A stretch of DNA of 64,000 nucleotides from assembly GCF_019890725.1 (NCBI RefSeq), contig NZ_JAINZZ010000002.1:248001-312000 (forward strand), read 5' to 3'. This DNA comes from Actinacidiphila acidipaludis. GTDB taxonomy: Bacteria; Actinomycetota; Actinomycetes; Streptomycetales; Streptomycetaceae. Under the pieces are notes generated by a model. It saw only the letters and a list, made by a program, of their open reading frames with translations, ran no database searches and was not told the DNA's origin. Both the position numbers and the translations under genes were made by a program. Of this stretch, positions 31,588-40,978 are shown one piece after another. Numbering within the stretch: position 1 is the stretch's first letter; each line of letters begins with the position of its first letter.

Positions 31588-31639
31588 GCCGACTCGACCG
31601 GCCCCTTCAGATCGCGTTCGGTTCGCCTGCAGGTCGCGT

Positions 31640-32356
31640 TCAGTTGGCGCAGACCGGCTGCTGGATGAGCTCCACCGCCGGGAGCGACGGCAGCTTGTCG
31701 ATGATGCTGGTCTCGTGGCGCAGCAGCCGCAGCTCCGAGGTGAGCCGGGAGGCCGCGTCCGGCGCCTCCAGCAGCCGCTGCTTCTCGGGCGTCGCGGCGA
31801 TCACCGCGGCCGCGATCAGATAGGACAGCACCGTCGGGTCGTCGGGGAACTCCTGGCCGGCCAGCGACCGCTCGCGGGCGCCCGCGAGCCGCTTCTGGTA
31901 GGCGCCGAAAACCCGGACGACCTCGGGGACCAGGGCGCCCGCGCCCTCGCCGGGAGCGTCCGGCACCTCTTCGATCTCCGCGGTCAGATACGGGCCCGAG
32001 GCGTCCACGGACATCAGCCGGAACCGCATGATGCCGGTCGCGACCAGCTCGTAGCCGCCGCCCTCCTGCTCGGCGATCCCCGCCGCGTCGGCGACGCAGC
32101 CGTAGCCGTACAGGGCGTCCATCGGGTCGTCGCCCAGCCCCGCCAGGGGACCGGTGTCCAGTCCGTCCTGGCCGGTGGGCGAGACCTCATGGCCGTGCCG
32201 GATCGCCACCACGGCGAACCGGCGCGGCGTGCTCTCCGGCAGGGCCAGCAGATCCCCGACGAGGGCGCGGTACCGCTCCTCGAAGACGTTCAGCGGCAGC
32301 ACCAGCCCCGGGAACAGCGCCGAACTGAGCGGGAACAGCGGAAGGCGATCGGTCAC
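31640..32356 (-). CDS. LON substrate-binding (N-terminal) domain protein
   Basis: The 238-residue protein consists of a stand-alone LON N-terminal domain, without the ATPase or protease parts. It starts DRLPLFPLSSALFPGLVLPLN, has FEERYRALVGDLL and GYGCVADAAGI, and ends in a helical region. Such proteins are probable substrate recognition or adaptor proteins; no enzyme activity is known. GTG 32356 is chosen because a TACCCT -10 box lies eight bases before it, implying a leaderless mRNA; the frame is open to 32395. Confidence 0.85.
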   Translation of the reverse strand: MTDRLPLFPLSSALFPGLVLPLNVFEERYRALVGDLLALPESTPRRFAVVAIRHGHEVSPTGQDGLDTGPLAGLGDDPMDALYGYGCVADAAGIAEQEGGGYELVATGIMRFRLMSVDASGPYLTAEIEEVPDAPGEGAGALVPEVVRVFGAYQKRLAGARERSLAGQEFPDDPTVLSYLIAAAVIAATPEKQRLLEAPDAASRLTSELRLLRHETSIIDKLPSLPAVELIQQPVCAN

Positions 32357-32364
32357 AGTGAGCC

Positions 32365-32370
32365 AGGGTA
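32365..32370 (-). promoter_or_regulatory. Leaderless -10 of the LON-domain gene
   Basis: On the minus strand TACCCT ends eight bases before GTG 32356. No ribosome binding site is present between them. Confidence 0.5.
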
Positions 32371-32473
32371 CGGGCAGCGTGCCCCCCTTCGTCACCCACT
32401 GTGCGCACGAGGGACCGTCTGTCCGGCGGGGAGGCCGCCAGGTCAGGCCCCGCGGGGCGCCGGCCGCCGGTGC

Positions 32474-34078
32474 TCAGGAGCCCCGGCGCAGCAGCCGGGA
32501 CGCGCCCGCGGCGGCCGTGGTGGCCAGCATCCAGCCGAGCAGGGTCAGCGCCGACGCCACCCACTGGCTGAGCCCCACTTCCCGCCAGGCGTTGTCCTGC
32601 CCGAGGTCGATCACCGGCAGCAGCAGGTCCAGCGCGTACAGCGCCGGGCTCCAGTGCGGGACGTACCCGCTGTCCGACGGGGCCGGACGATGGTGCAGGG
32701 CGAAGTACACCGCGCCCACCGCCCACAGCACCGCCATCCACACCGCGGCCCGGCCCGGCCGGTAGCCGTACCCCACCGTGACGTCCTGCAGCCACCCCCA
32801 CACGCGGCCCGCCGGCGGCAGCGACTCCCGGCGCCGCCGCTGCCGGGCGAGCTGCACCTCGCGCGCCTCGGCGTCCTCGCCGCTCGCCCGCAGCGCCGCC
32901 GCGAGCCGCTCGTACGGCTCGGGGCTGAACTCGGGCGTGGCCGCGTGCAGCCAGGCGATCCTGGCCTTCAGCGGGAAGTCCTCCGGCGGGGTCAGCCCGT
33001 CGTACTGGAAGCCCCGCAGGGACAGCCGGCCCGCCTCCGGCCAGCTCGCCGGGGTGTCGGCGAGCTTGCCGACCCGCGCGCCGGACAGCGACACCAGGCC
33101 GCCGGCCGGCGGCCGCCCCGGGGTGAAGCGCAGTTCCGGGGTCTGGATCCGGCGCAGTGAGAGCTGCTGCTCGCCCTCCATCCGGAACTGCGCCCTGCTG
33201 ATCACCACGGCGTTGCCGAACCGGCCGTCGTCCAGCCGCAGTCCGCCCTCGCACACGAAGTCCCGGGTGCGCACCCCGCTGGGCGGCGGGGTGTCGCCGG
33301 TGGTGCCGGTGGCCATCGCGTCCCAGCCGGCGCTCAGGTAGAGGGTGTGCTCGACCTGCACCCGGGCGGCGTTGAGGGCGTAGCGGTCGTAGGGGTTGCG
33401 CAGCAGCGCGCCGCGCAGGCTGAGCCGGCCGCCTATACGGGCGCTGCGCAGGCTCAACTCGCCCGTGACGTCCAGCAGTTCGGCGTCGACGTCCTGACCG
33501 ACGAACAGTCCGTCGGCGGCGATCGCCCGGCTGTGCCGGTCGCGCAGCACCGTGAGCTGGTTGAGCAGCAGGTCGGTGCCGATCTGCGCGTCGGTCAGGC
33601 GTATCCCGCCCGGCACGAAGCACTGCGGGAGGTGGAGGTCGCCGGTGACCTGCAGCCGGGCCGCCTCCAGCCGGGGTATCAGACAGCGCACCAGACGCAT
33701 GCTGCCGGCCCGGCACTCCTGCAGCATCAGCTGCTCGTCGAAGCGGCAGTCGTCCAGCTGCACGTACGGCGTGATGGTGCCGCCGGACAGCATCAGCCGC
33801 CCGCTGATCCGCACCCCGGCCAGCTTGAGCGCCGCCACCCGGCCGGGCTGCGGCGGCGGCGGATTGAGCAGCAGCTCGGCGACCGCCTGGGCGCGCACCG
33901 TGCGCTCCGGCCCCCAGGGGTCGGACGCGGCGGCGTCCGTGCCGAGCGGGCCGGGACTCTCCGCCGGGCGCCCGCCGGGCCGCAGGTCGCAGGTGCGGCC
34001 GGCGCGGAACGCCCGCCACATCCGGGCCTCCACCGCCGTCCAGCTCTCCGGCGGTGCGTGCTCCTCCTGCTGGCTCAT
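32474..34078 (-). CDS. Membrane protein with beta-solenoid-like repeat domain
   Basis: This is a 534-residue protein. Residues about 85-330 hold irregular repeats of about 20 residues with alternating hydrophobic positions (for example GELSLRSARIGGRLSLRGALL and GDLHLPQCFVPGGIRLTDAQIG), suggesting a right-handed beta-helix like pentapeptide-repeat or bactofilin folds. A helical region follows (EPYERLAAALRASGEDAEAREVQLARQRRRR), then two to three membrane segments near the C-terminus (about 420-445 and 500-520). Streptomyces homologues are often called membrane-associated oxidoreductase, for which I see no motif. ATG 34078 follows GGGGAGGGCGAGG. Confidence 0.7.
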   Translation of the reverse strand: MSQQEEHAPPESWTAVEARMWRAFRAGRTCDLRPGGRPAESPGPLGTDAAASDPWGPERTVRAQAVAELLLNPPPPQPGRVAALKLAGVRISGRLMLSGGTITPYVQLDDCRFDEQLMLQECRAGSMRLVRCLIPRLEAARLQVTGDLHLPQCFVPGGIRLTDAQIGTDLLLNQLTVLRDRHSRAIAADGLFVGQDVDAELLDVTGELSLRSARIGGRLSLRGALLRNPYDRYALNAARVQVEHTLYLSAGWDAMATGTTGDTPPPSGVRTRDFVCEGGLRLDDGRFGNAVVISRAQFRMEGEQQLSLRRIQTPELRFTPGRPPAGGLVSLSGARVGKLADTPASWPEAGRLSLRGFQYDGLTPPEDFPLKARIAWLHAATPEFSPEPYERLAAALRASGEDAEAREVQLARQRRRRESLPPAGRVWGWLQDVTVGYGYRPGRAAVWMAVLWAVGAVYFALHHRPAPSDSGYVPHWSPALYALDLLLPVIDLGQDNAWREVGLSQWVASALTLLGWMLATTAAAGASRLLRRGS

Positions 34079-34123
34079 CCTCGCCCTCCCCGTCGAAGCC
34101 CGCCGCTCGCCGTCGAAGCGGTG

Positions 34124-34232
34124 GTCCACCGCCGCACGGTGGCCGTCCACCGCCGCGCGGTGCCGGCCGTCGCCTTACCGTGGCCGCCCACCGCCGGTCC
34201 GGCCGCCGGACAACCGCCGCCCACCGCCGTTC
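34124..34232 (+). repeat. CCACCGCCG-rich degenerate repeats before hisD
   Basis: GTCCACCGCCGCACGGTGGCC (34124-34144) is followed by a close copy and then by two weaker CCCACCGCCG units. CCACCG and CGGTGG within units can form small hairpins. It lies in the 345-base divergent gap between the solenoid protein and hisD, which otherwise holds only the hisD promoter. Confidence 0.5.
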
Positions 34233-34410
34233 GCCCCCCGCGCGCGGCGGGACGCGCCGAAGGCGCCGCGCATGTCAGATTCGTCACCATCGCCCGGGTA
34301 CGCCGCTGACCCGGAAGATCGCCGCACCACGCTAGCGGGTGGCGGCCACGCGGCGTCCACGGCCCGTATCACGGAGTGGAACCGTGAACCGTCCCGCATG
34401 CCCGGGTCTC

Positions 34411-34416
34411 TACACT
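34411..34416 (+). promoter_or_regulatory. Leaderless -10 of hisD
   Basis: TACACT ends seven bases before GTG 34424, so the his transcript probably begins at the start codon. No ribosome binding site is present. Confidence 0.6.
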
Positions 34417-34423
34417 TGGCAGC

Positions 34424-35734
34424 GTGATCTCCCGAATCGATCTGCGCGGCGCCGCCTTCCCGGAGGGCGGGATCGACCGCGACCTGCTGCCCCGTGCCGA
34501 GTTCGACGTGGAAGCCGCCCTGGAGACGGTGCGGCCCATCTGCGACGACGTGCGCCATCGCGGCGGCGCTGCGGTGATCGGCTACGGCGAGAAGTTCGAC
34601 GGCGTCCGGGTCGAGCGGCTCCGGGTGCCCGACAAGGCCCTGACCGAGGCGCTGGACGGTCTCGACCCGCAGGTGCGCGCCGCCCTGGAGGAGTCCATCC
34701 GGCGCGCCCGGATCGTCCACCGCGAGCAGCGCCGCACCGACGTGACCACGCAGGTCGTCGCCGGCGGCACCGTGACCGAACGCTGGGTGCCGGTCCGGCG
34801 GGTCGGGCTGTACGTGCCCGGCGGCCTCGCCGTCTACCCGTCGTCGGTCGTGATGAACGTGGTGCCCGCGCAGGAGGCCGGCGTCGGCGCCGTCGCCGTG
34901 GCCTCCCCGCCGCAGCGGGACTTCGGCGGCCTGCCGCACCCCACCATCCTGGCCGCGTGCGCCCTGCTCGGCGTCGACGAGGTGTACGCCACCGGCGGCG
35001 CCCAGGCCGTCGCGATGTTCGCCTACGGCACCGACGAGTGCCGCCCGGTCGACCTGGTCACCGGCCCCGGCAACATCTACGTGGCCGCCGCCAAGCGCCT
35101 GCTCAAGGGCCGCATCGGCATCGACGCCGAGGCCGGTCCGACGGAGATCGCCGTCCTCGCCGACGACTCCGCGGACCCCGGCTTCGTGGCGTCCGACCTC
35201 ATCAGCCAGGCCGAGCACGACCCGCTGGCCGCCGCGGTGCTGGTCACCACCTCGCCCGAACTGGCCGACGCCGTCGACCGGGAGCTGGCGACCCGGGTGG
35301 CCGCCACCAAGCACCGGGAGCGGATCACCACCGCGCTGTCCGGCCGGCAGTCGGCGACCGTGCTCGTCGACACGCTCGACCAGGGCCTGGAGGTGGTCGA
35401 CGCCTACGCCGCCGAGCACCTGGAGATCCAGACCCGCGACGCCGCCGCGGTCGCCGCCCGCGTGCACAACGCCGGCGCGATCTTCGTCGGCCCGCACGCC
35501 CCGGTCTCGCTCGGCGACTACTGCGCCGGCTCCAACCACGTGCTGCCCACCGGCGGCTGCGCCTGCCACTCCTCGGGCCTGTCGGTGCAGTCGTTCCTGC
35601 GCGGCATCCACGTCGTGGACTACTCCCGCGACGCGCTCGCGGACGTCGCCGACCACGTGGTGACCCTCGCCAACGCCGAGGACCTGCCCGCCCACGGCGA
35701 GGCCGTCGCCGCGCGGTTCGGAGGGGGACAGTGA
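34424..35734 (+). CDS. hisD: Histidinol dehydrogenase
   Basis: HisD is the zinc enzyme catalysing the last two oxidations of histidine synthesis, from L-histidinol to L-histidine with 2 NAD+. The 436-residue product has [22 protein letters not shown]-binding [16 protein letters not shown], the catalytic region [10 protein letters not shown] with zinc-binding Gln and His, and the C-terminal [16 protein letters not shown] with HVVDYS. It is first in the his cluster and probably translated from a leaderless mRNA. Its stop overlaps hisC (GTGA). Confidence 0.96.
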   Translation: MISRIDLRGAAFPEGGIDRDLLPRAEFDVEAALETVRPICDDVRHRGGAAVIGYGEKFDGVRVERLRVPDKALTEALDGLDPQVRAALEESIRRARIVHREQRRTDVTTQVVAGGTVTERWVPVRRVGLYVPGGLAVYPSSVVMNVVPAQEAGVGAVAVASPPQRDFGGLPHPTILAACALLGVDEVYATGGAQAVAMFAYGTDECRPVDLVTGPGNIYVAAAKRLLKGRIGIDAEAGPTEIAVLADDSADPGFVASDLISQAEHDPLAAAVLVTTSPELADAVDRELATRVAATKHRERITTALSGRQSATVLVDTLDQGLEVVDAYAAEHLEIQTRDAAAVAARVHNAGAIFVGPHAPVSLGDYCAGSNHVLPTGGCACHSSGLSVQSFLRGIHVVDYSRDALADVADHVVTLANAEDLPAHGEAVAARFGGGQ

Positions 35735-36879
35735 CCCACGTCGACGACCTTCCCCTGCGCGACGAACTGCGCGGCCAGTCCGCCTACGGCGCCCCCCAGC
35801 TCGACGTGCCGGTGCGGCTGAACACCAACGAGAACCCCTACCCGCTGCCCGAGCCGCTGGTCGCGCGGATCGCCGAGCGCGTCGCCGAGGCGGCCCGCGG
35901 GCTCAACCGCTACCCGGACCGGGACGCGGTCGAGCTGCGCACCCGGCTCGCCGAGTACCTGAGCCGGACCACCGGCCACGGCGTCGGCACCGACCAGGTG
36001 TGGGCGGCCAACGGCTCCAACGAGGTCATCCAGCAGCTGCTGCAGGCCTTCGGCGGCCCGGGCAGGACCGCGATCGGCTTCGAGCCGTCGTACTCCATGC
36101 ACGCGCTGATCTCCCGCGGCACCGGCACCGGCTGGATCTCCGGGCCGCGCAACGCCGACTTCACCATCGACCTCGCCGCGGCGACCCGCGAGATCGCCGA
36201 GCGCCGCCCGCACGTGGTCTTCGTCTGCTCGCCGAACAACCCGACGGGTACCGCGGTGGCCGCCGAGACCGTCGCGGCGCTGTACGACGCCGCCCAGGCG
36301 GCCCGGCCCAGCCTGGTGGTGGTCGACGAGGCGTACGGCGAGTTCTCGCACCGCCCGTCGCTGCTGCCGCTCATCGAGGGCCGGCCGAACATGGTGCTGA
36401 CCCGCACCATGTCGAAGGCGTTCGGCGCGGCCGGGCTGCGGCTCGGCTACCTGGCCGCCGACCCCGCGGTCGTCGAGGCCGTCCAGCTCGTCCGGCTGCC
36501 CTACCACCTGTCGTCCGTGACCCAGGCCACCGCGCTGGCGGCACTGGAGTACACCGACACGCTGCTCGGCTACGTCGACCAGCTCAAGCGGGAACGGGAC
36601 CGGGTGGTGGAGGCGCTGCGCGCGACCGGCTACGAGGTGGTCGACTCCGACTCCAACTTCGTGCAGTTCGGCCGGTTCGCCGACAGCCACACCGCGTGGC
36701 AGGCGATCCTCGACCACGGAGTGCTGGTCCGCGACAACGGCGTGCCGGGCTGGCTGCGGGTCTCCGCCGGGACCCCGGAGGAGAACGACGCGTTCCTCGA
36801 CGCGGCCGCGACCGTCCACAAGGCGTTCGACGCCGCCGGCGACATCACGCACGACAGCACGACCAAGGAGTCCGCATGA
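35731..36879 (+). CDS. hisC: Histidinol-phosphate aminotransferase
   Basis: HisC is a PLP-dependent transaminase using glutamate to convert imidazole acetol phosphate to histidinol phosphate. The 382-residue product starts with [17 protein letters not shown], has [29 protein letters not shown], the VVDEAYGEF Asp/Tyr pair and the PLP lysine in [20 protein letters not shown] 35731 overlaps the hisD stop and follows GGAGGGGGACA. Its stop overlaps hisB (ATGA). Confidence 0.96.
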   Translation: MTHVDDLPLRDELRGQSAYGAPQLDVPVRLNTNENPYPLPEPLVARIAERVAEAARGLNRYPDRDAVELRTRLAEYLSRTTGHGVGTDQVWAANGSNEVIQQLLQAFGGPGRTAIGFEPSYSMHALISRGTGTGWISGPRNADFTIDLAAATREIAERRPHVVFVCSPNNPTGTAVAAETVAALYDAAQAARPSLVVVDEAYGEFSHRPSLLPLIEGRPNMVLTRTMSKAFGAAGLRLGYLAADPAVVEAVQLVRLPYHLSSVTQATALAALEYTDTLLGYVDQLKRERDRVVEALRATGYEVVDSDSNFVQFGRFADSHTAWQAILDHGVLVRDNGVPGWLRVSAGTPEENDAFLDAAATVHKAFDAAGDITHDSTTKESA

Positions 36880-37469
36880 CCCGCCTGGGGCGCGTGGAGC
36901 GCACCACCAAGGAGACGTCCGTCGTCGTCGAGATCGACCTCGACGGCACCGGCCAGGTCTCGGTGTCGACCGGTGTGGGCTTCTACGACCACATGCTCGA
37001 CCAGCTCGGCCGCCACGGCCTCTTCGACCTGAACGTGAAGACCGAGGGCGACCTGCACATCGACACCCACCACACCATCGAGGACACCGCCCTCGCGCTG
37101 GGCGCCGCCTTCAAGCAGGCGCTCGGCGACAAGGTGGGCATCTACCGCTTCGGCAACTGCACCGTCCCGCTGGACGAGTCGCTGGCCCAGGTGACCGTCG
37201 ACCTGTCCGGCCGGCCCTACCTGGTGCACACCGAGCCGGAGAACATGGCGCCGATGATCGGCACGTACGACACGACGATGACCCGCCACATCCTGGAGTC
37301 CTTCGTCGCGCAGGCGCAGATCGCGCTGCACGTCCACGTGCCGTACGGGCGCAACGCGCACCACATCGTGGAGTGCCAGTTCAAGGCGCTGGCACGGGCG
37401 CTGCGTTACGCGAGCGAGCGCGACCCGCGCGCCGCGGGAATCCTGCCGTCGACGAAGGGCGCGCTGTAG
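36876..37469 (+). CDS. hisB: Imidazoleglycerol-phosphate dehydratase
   Basis: This is a 197-residue monofunctional HisB (no phosphatase domain) that dehydrates imidazole glycerol phosphate. Metal-binding motifs are intact: [31 protein letters not shown], and near the C-terminus [19 protein letters not shown]. Histidinol phosphatase must therefore be encoded elsewhere. ATG 36876 overlaps the hisC stop. Confidence 0.97.
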   Translation: MTRLGRVERTTKETSVVVEIDLDGTGQVSVSTGVGFYDHMLDQLGRHGLFDLNVKTEGDLHIDTHHTIEDTALALGAAFKQALGDKVGIYRFGNCTVPLDESLAQVTVDLSGRPYLVHTEPENMAPMIGTYDTTMTRHILESFVAQAQIALHVHVPYGRNAHHIVECQFKALARALRYASERDPRAAGILPSTKGAL

Positions 37470-37471
37470 CC

Positions 37472-37624
37472 GTGAACAAGGCATCCTCCCTCTTCCTCCT
37501 GCTGGGACTGTTCCTGGCGGGAGGGGTCTACTCCTTCTGGAAGCAGAAGCAGTCCAAGAGCCTCATCGCGATCCTCGCCATCGGTTCGCTGATGTCGCTG
37601 GCCGCCGGGCTGCTCCAGCTGTGA
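37472..37624 (+). CDS. Small membrane protein between hisB and hisH
   Basis: This gene of 50 codons encodes a protein with two hydrophobic segments (about 6-22 and 29-46) separated by a short basic loop, [11 protein letters not shown] 37472 lies two bases after the hisB stop, and the hisH ATG follows ten bases after its stop, so it is embedded in the operon. Its function is unknown. The hydrophobic pattern, basic loop and tight spacing argue that it is real; similar small proteins occur here in Streptomyces his operons as far as I recall. Confidence 0.75.
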   Translation: MNKASSLFLLLGLFLAGGVYSFWKQKQSKSLIAILAIGSLMSLAAGLLQL

Positions 37625-37634
37625 GGAGGCGCGC

Positions 37635-38285
37635 ATGAGCACGACCAGGCCCGCCAAGGACGTCGTCGTCCTCGACTACGGCTTCGGCAACGTGCGGTCC
37701 GCGGAGCGCGCGCTGGCCCGGGCCGGCGCGAACGTGGAGATCACCGCCGACTACGACCGCGCGATGGCGGCCGACGGGCTGCTGGTGCCCGGCGTCGGCG
37801 CGTTCGCCGCCTGCATGGCCGGACTCAAGGGCGTGCGGGGCGACTGGATCATCGGCCGCCGGCTGTCCGGTGGCCGGCCGGTGATGGGCATCTGCGTCGG
37901 CATGCAGATCCTCTTCGCCCGCGGCATCGAGCACGGCGTGGAGACCGACGGCCTGGACGAGTGGCCGGGCACGGTGGAGCCGCTGCGCGCGCCCGTCGTC
38001 CCGCACATGGGCTGGAACACGGTCAAGGCCCCGGAGGACTCCGTGCAGTTCGCCGGACTGGACGAGGACGCCCGGTTCTACTTCGTGCACTCCTACGCGG
38101 TGCGCGACTGGGAACTGGAGACGTTCAACGGCGCCATCCGCGCCCCGAAGGTCGCCTGGACCACCCACGGCGAGCCCTTCGTGGCCGCGGTCGAGAACGG
38201 CCCCCTGTGGGCCACCCAGTTCCATCCGGAGAAGTCCGGGGACGCCGGTGCGCAGCTGCTGACCAACTGGCTCGGCACGCTGTAG
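37635..38285 (+). CDS. hisH: Imidazole glycerol phosphate synthase, glutaminase subunit
   Basis: This class I amidotransferase subunit feeds ammonia from glutamine to HisF. The 216-residue product has the nucleophile region [14 protein letters not shown], the oxyanion-strand segment [11 protein letters not shown], and the catalytic His and Glu in [14 protein letters not shown] 37635 follows GGAGGCGCGC. A 26-base perfect inverted repeat starts nine bases after the stop, before priA, which may lower expression of the downstream genes. Confidence 0.96.
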   Translation: MSTTRPAKDVVVLDYGFGNVRSAERALARAGANVEITADYDRAMAADGLLVPGVGAFAACMAGLKGVRGDWIIGRRLSGGRPVMGICVGMQILFARGIEHGVETDGLDEWPGTVEPLRAPVVPHMGWNTVKAPEDSVQFAGLDEDARFYFVHSYAVRDWELETFNGAIRAPKVAWTTHGEPFVAAVENGPLWATQFHPEKSGDAGAQLLTNWLGTL

Positions 38286-38293
38286 CCCGGCGG

Positions 38294-38358
38294 GCCGGCC
38301 GCGTCGACCGGTCCGGCCGCCCGCCGCGGGCCCGGCCGGACCGGTCGACGCGGCCGGC
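38294..38358. terminator. 26-base perfect inverted repeat between hisH and priA
   Basis: The arms at 38294-38319 and 38333-38358 are perfect complements (left arm starts GCCGGCCGCGTCGACC) around a 13-base GC-rich loop. There is no U-run. It could be a terminator, an attenuator or an mRNA-stabilising hairpin inside the his cluster, and separates hisD-hisH from priA-hisF. Confidence 0.7.
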
Positions 38359-38378
38359 ACCGCGGCCCCGCCGCAACG

Positions 38379-38420
38379 CCCCGCCAGAACCGCCCCGCCA
38401 GAACCGACCCGCCCGAACCG
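38379..38420 (+). repeat. Three tandem 14-base units before priA
   Basis: CCCCGCCAGAACCG occurs twice exactly (38379-38392 and 38393-38406), then once with two changes (38407-38420). It lies between the inverted repeat and the priA start. Confidence 0.75.
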
Positions 38421-38454
38421 CCCAGCCCCTACCGACCCCGAGGACCGCATCCCG

Positions 38455-39180
38455 ATGAGCACGCTCGAACTCCTCCCCGCCGTCGACGTCCGCGACGGCC
38501 AGGCCGTCCGCCTGGTGCACGGCGAGTCCGGCTCCGAGACCTCGTACGGCGACCCGCTGGCCGCCGCCATGGCGTGGCAGGAGTCCGGTGCGGAGTGGCT
38601 GCATCTGGTCGACCTCGACGCGGCCTTCGGCACCGGCGACAACCGCGCGCTGATCGGCGAGGTCGCCCGCAGCATGGACATCAAGGTGGAGCTGTCCGGC
38701 GGCATCCGCGACGACGACACGCTCGCCGCGGCGCTGGCCACCGGCTGCACCCGCGTCAACCTCGGCACCGCCGCGCTGGAGACCCCCGAGTGGGTCGCCA
38801 AGGTCATCGCCGAGTACGGCGACCGGATCGCCGTCGGCCTGGACGTGCGCGGCACCACCCTGCGCGGCCGCGGCTGGACCCGTGACGGCGGCGACCTGTA
38901 CGAGACGCTCGCCCGTCTCGACTCCGAAGGCTGCGCCCGCTACGTGGTGACCGACATCGCCAAGGACGGCACCCTGCAGGGTCCCAACCTGGAACTGCTG
39001 CGCAACGTCTGCGCCGCCACCGACCGCCCGGTGGTCGCCTCCGGCGGTGTTTCCAGCCTCGACGACCTGCGGGCGCTGGCCACTCTGGTGCCGCTGGGTG
39101 TGGAGGGCGCCATTGTCGGAAAGGCGCTCTACGCGAAGGCGTTCACCCTCGAAGAGGCCTTGGAGGCAGTGTCGCGATGA
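38455..39180 (+). CDS. priA: Bifunctional phosphoribosyl isomerase A (HisA/TrpF)
   Basis: This 241-residue TIM barrel has [20 protein letters not shown] with the catalytic Asp on strand 1, [17 protein letters not shown], the second catalytic Asp in [15 protein letters not shown], and the phosphate-binding [10 protein letters not shown]. Actinobacterial PriA isomerises both ProFAR (histidine) and PRA (tryptophan). The trp genes later in this window include no trpF, which agrees with the dual role. Its stop overlaps the RidA-like gene by ATGA. Confidence 0.95.
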   Translation: MSTLELLPAVDVRDGQAVRLVHGESGSETSYGDPLAAAMAWQESGAEWLHLVDLDAAFGTGDNRALIGEVARSMDIKVELSGGIRDDDTLAAALATGCTRVNLGTAALETPEWVAKVIAEYGDRIAVGLDVRGTTLRGRGWTRDGGDLYETLARLDSEGCARYVVTDIAKDGTLQGPNLELLRNVCAATDRPVVASGGVSSLDDLRALATLVPLGVEGAIVGKALYAKAFTLEEALEAVSR

Positions 39181-39635
39181 CCGAGACCCCCGCCGCCGTG
39201 CGGCGCACGCAGACCGACAGCAGCCAGTGGGAGGAGAGCATCGGTTTCGCCCGTGCCGTCGAGGCCGGGGACCTGGTGCTGGTGTCCGGCACCCTGCCGC
39301 TGGCCGGCGGGGTGGTGAGCGCGGAGGGCAGCCCGTACGAGCAGACGCTGCTGGCCTTCCGCAACGCGCTGGCCGCGCTGGAGCCGTTCGGGCTCGGCGC
39401 GGAGAACGTGGTCCGCACCCGCATGTACCTCAGCCACGTCCGCGACGTCGAGGACGTCGGCCGGGCGCACCGCGAGCTGTTCCGGGAGATCCGGCCCGCG
39501 ACGACGATGGTCGTGGTGGCCGGTTTCACCGACTCGCGGGTGCTGGTCGAGGTGGAGCTCGAGGCCTACCGGTCGGCGGACCGATCAGCAGAACGGGGCG
39601 CGAGCCCGGAGAACCTCCGAGGAGACACCGCATGA
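39177..39635 (+). CDS. RidA/YjgF family protein
   Basis: This 152-residue member of the RidA family hydrolyses or buffers reactive enamine and imine intermediates. The core shows [21 protein letters not shown], the helix [22 protein letters not shown] and the C-terminal strand [14 protein letters not shown]. The conserved substrate-binding Arg of RidA is best matched by the Arg in VVRTRMYL; I cannot confirm activity. It overlaps both priA and hisF at ATGA, so it is translationally coupled within the his cluster. Confidence 0.85.
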   Translation: MTETPAAVRRTQTDSSQWEESIGFARAVEAGDLVLVSGTLPLAGGVVSAEGSPYEQTLLAFRNALAALEPFGLGAENVVRTRMYLSHVRDVEDVGRAHRELFREIRPATTMVVVAGFTDSRVLVEVELEAYRSADRSAERGASPENLRGDTA

Positions 39636-40387
39636 CCCTCGCGGTCCGAGTCATCCCCTGCCTGGACGTGGACGCCGGACGGGTCGTCAAGGGCGTCAAC
39701 TTCCAGAACCTGCGCGACGCGGGGGACCCGGTCGAGATGGCCCGGCTCTACGACGCCGAGGGCGCCGACGAGTTGACGTTCCTGGACATCACCGCCTCCT
39801 CCGGTGACCGGGAGACCACCTACGACGTCGTCCGCCGGACCGCGGAGCAGGTCTTCATCCCGCTGACCGTCGGCGGCGGGGTGCGCAGCGCCGACGACGT
39901 CGACAAGCTGCTGCGGGCGGGCGCGGACAAGGTCGGGGTGAACACCGCGGCGATCGCCCGGCCCGAGCTGATCCGGGAGATCGCCGAACGCTTCGGGCGC
40001 CAGGTGCTGGTGCTGTCCGTGGACGCCCGCCGCACGCCGGCCGGCGGCTTCGAGGTCACCACGCACGGCGGCCGCCGCGGCACCGGCATCGACGCGGTCG
40101 AGTGGGCGCACCGGGCCGCCGAGCTCGGCGCCGGTGAGATCCTGCTCAACTCCATGGACGCCGACGGCACCAAGGACGGCTACGACACCGAGATGATCAC
40201 CGCGGTGCGCAAGCACGTCACTGTGCCGGTGATCGCCTCGGGCGGCGCGGGCGCCCTGGACCACTTCCCGCCCGCCGTCGCCGCCGGAGCCGACGCGGTC
40301 CTCGCCGCGTCCGTCTTCCACTTCGGCGACCTGCGCATCGGCGCCGTGAAGTCCACCCTCCGCGAGGCCGGCCACCCGGTCCGCTGA
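39632..40387 (+). CDS. hisF: Imidazole glycerol phosphate synthase, cyclase subunit
   Basis: HisF is a TIM-barrel partner of HisH that makes imidazole glycerol phosphate and AICAR. The 251-residue product has [20 protein letters not shown] with catalytic Asp, [15 protein letters not shown], the second catalytic Asp in [15 protein letters not shown] and the [10 protein letters not shown] phosphate loop. ATG 39632 overlaps the stop of the RidA-like gene and follows GAGGAGACACC. The remnant of an MFS gene begins directly after its stop. Confidence 0.97.
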   Translation: MTLAVRVIPCLDVDAGRVVKGVNFQNLRDAGDPVEMARLYDAEGADELTFLDITASSGDRETTYDVVRRTAEQVFIPLTVGGGVRSADDVDKLLRAGADKVGVNTAAIARPELIREIAERFGRQVLVLSVDARRTPAGGFEVTTHGGRRGTGIDAVEWAHRAAELGAGEILLNSMDADGTKDGYDTEMITAVRKHVTVPVIASGGAGALDHFPPAVAAGADAVLAASVFHFGDLRIGAVKSTLREAGHPVR

Positions 40388-40912
40388 CCCACCTCTGACG
40401 TCCACGTCGGCATGGTGCTGCTGTGCCGGGACCGCGGCTGGGGCTCGTCCGGATGCGGCTGGATCGTCGGGGCGTTCGGCGCCGGCTGCGCGGCCGGCGC
40501 GCTGCTGCTGACCACGCGCGGCTGGCTGCCCCGGGCCGGCGCGGTCCAGATCGGGACGCTCTTCCTCAGCTCGCTGACCATCGGGGCGGTCCCACTGGCC
40601 GGATCGGCCGCCGCGGCGGCGGCCGTGGCACTGATGGCCGGGCTGACGGGCGGGGTCTGCGGCGGGCCGGCGATCGCCCTGACCCAGGCCGCGGTGGACC
40701 CGTCCTACCTCGGCCGGGTCACCGCGGTGATGAGCCTGACCGGGTTCGGGCTCGCGCCTCTGGTCTATCCGGTGTTCGGCCTCGCCGTCGCCGCGTGGGG
40801 GCCGACGCCGGTGTTCCTGGCCGCGGCCGCCTTCGCGTGCCTCGGCGGTGTCGTCGGCCTCACCTCGCCCGCGGTGCGGCGCGCCGAACTGAGCCGGCCG
40901 GGCGGTCGGTGA
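40388..40912 (+). pseudogene. MFS transporter, C-terminal remnant
   Basis: From ATG 40412 the frame encodes 166 residues with five to six membrane segments that look like the second half of an MFS exporter: GWGSSGCGWIVGAFGAGCAAGALL begins the central region and TRGWLPRAGAV and GRVTAVMSLTGFGLAPLVYPVFG follow. Sense-looking codons (TSDVHVG) continue upstream of the ATG right to the hisF stop, with no ribosome binding site. The N-terminal six-helix half is missing. The simplest reading is a deletion remnant; a functional half-transporter is less likely. Confidence 0.65.
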
Positions 40913-40978
40913 CCGGCCGGCTCCCGTACGCACGGCGGTCGCGGGCGGCGTCGGACGCCGGGGGAGCCGCGGACGGGG

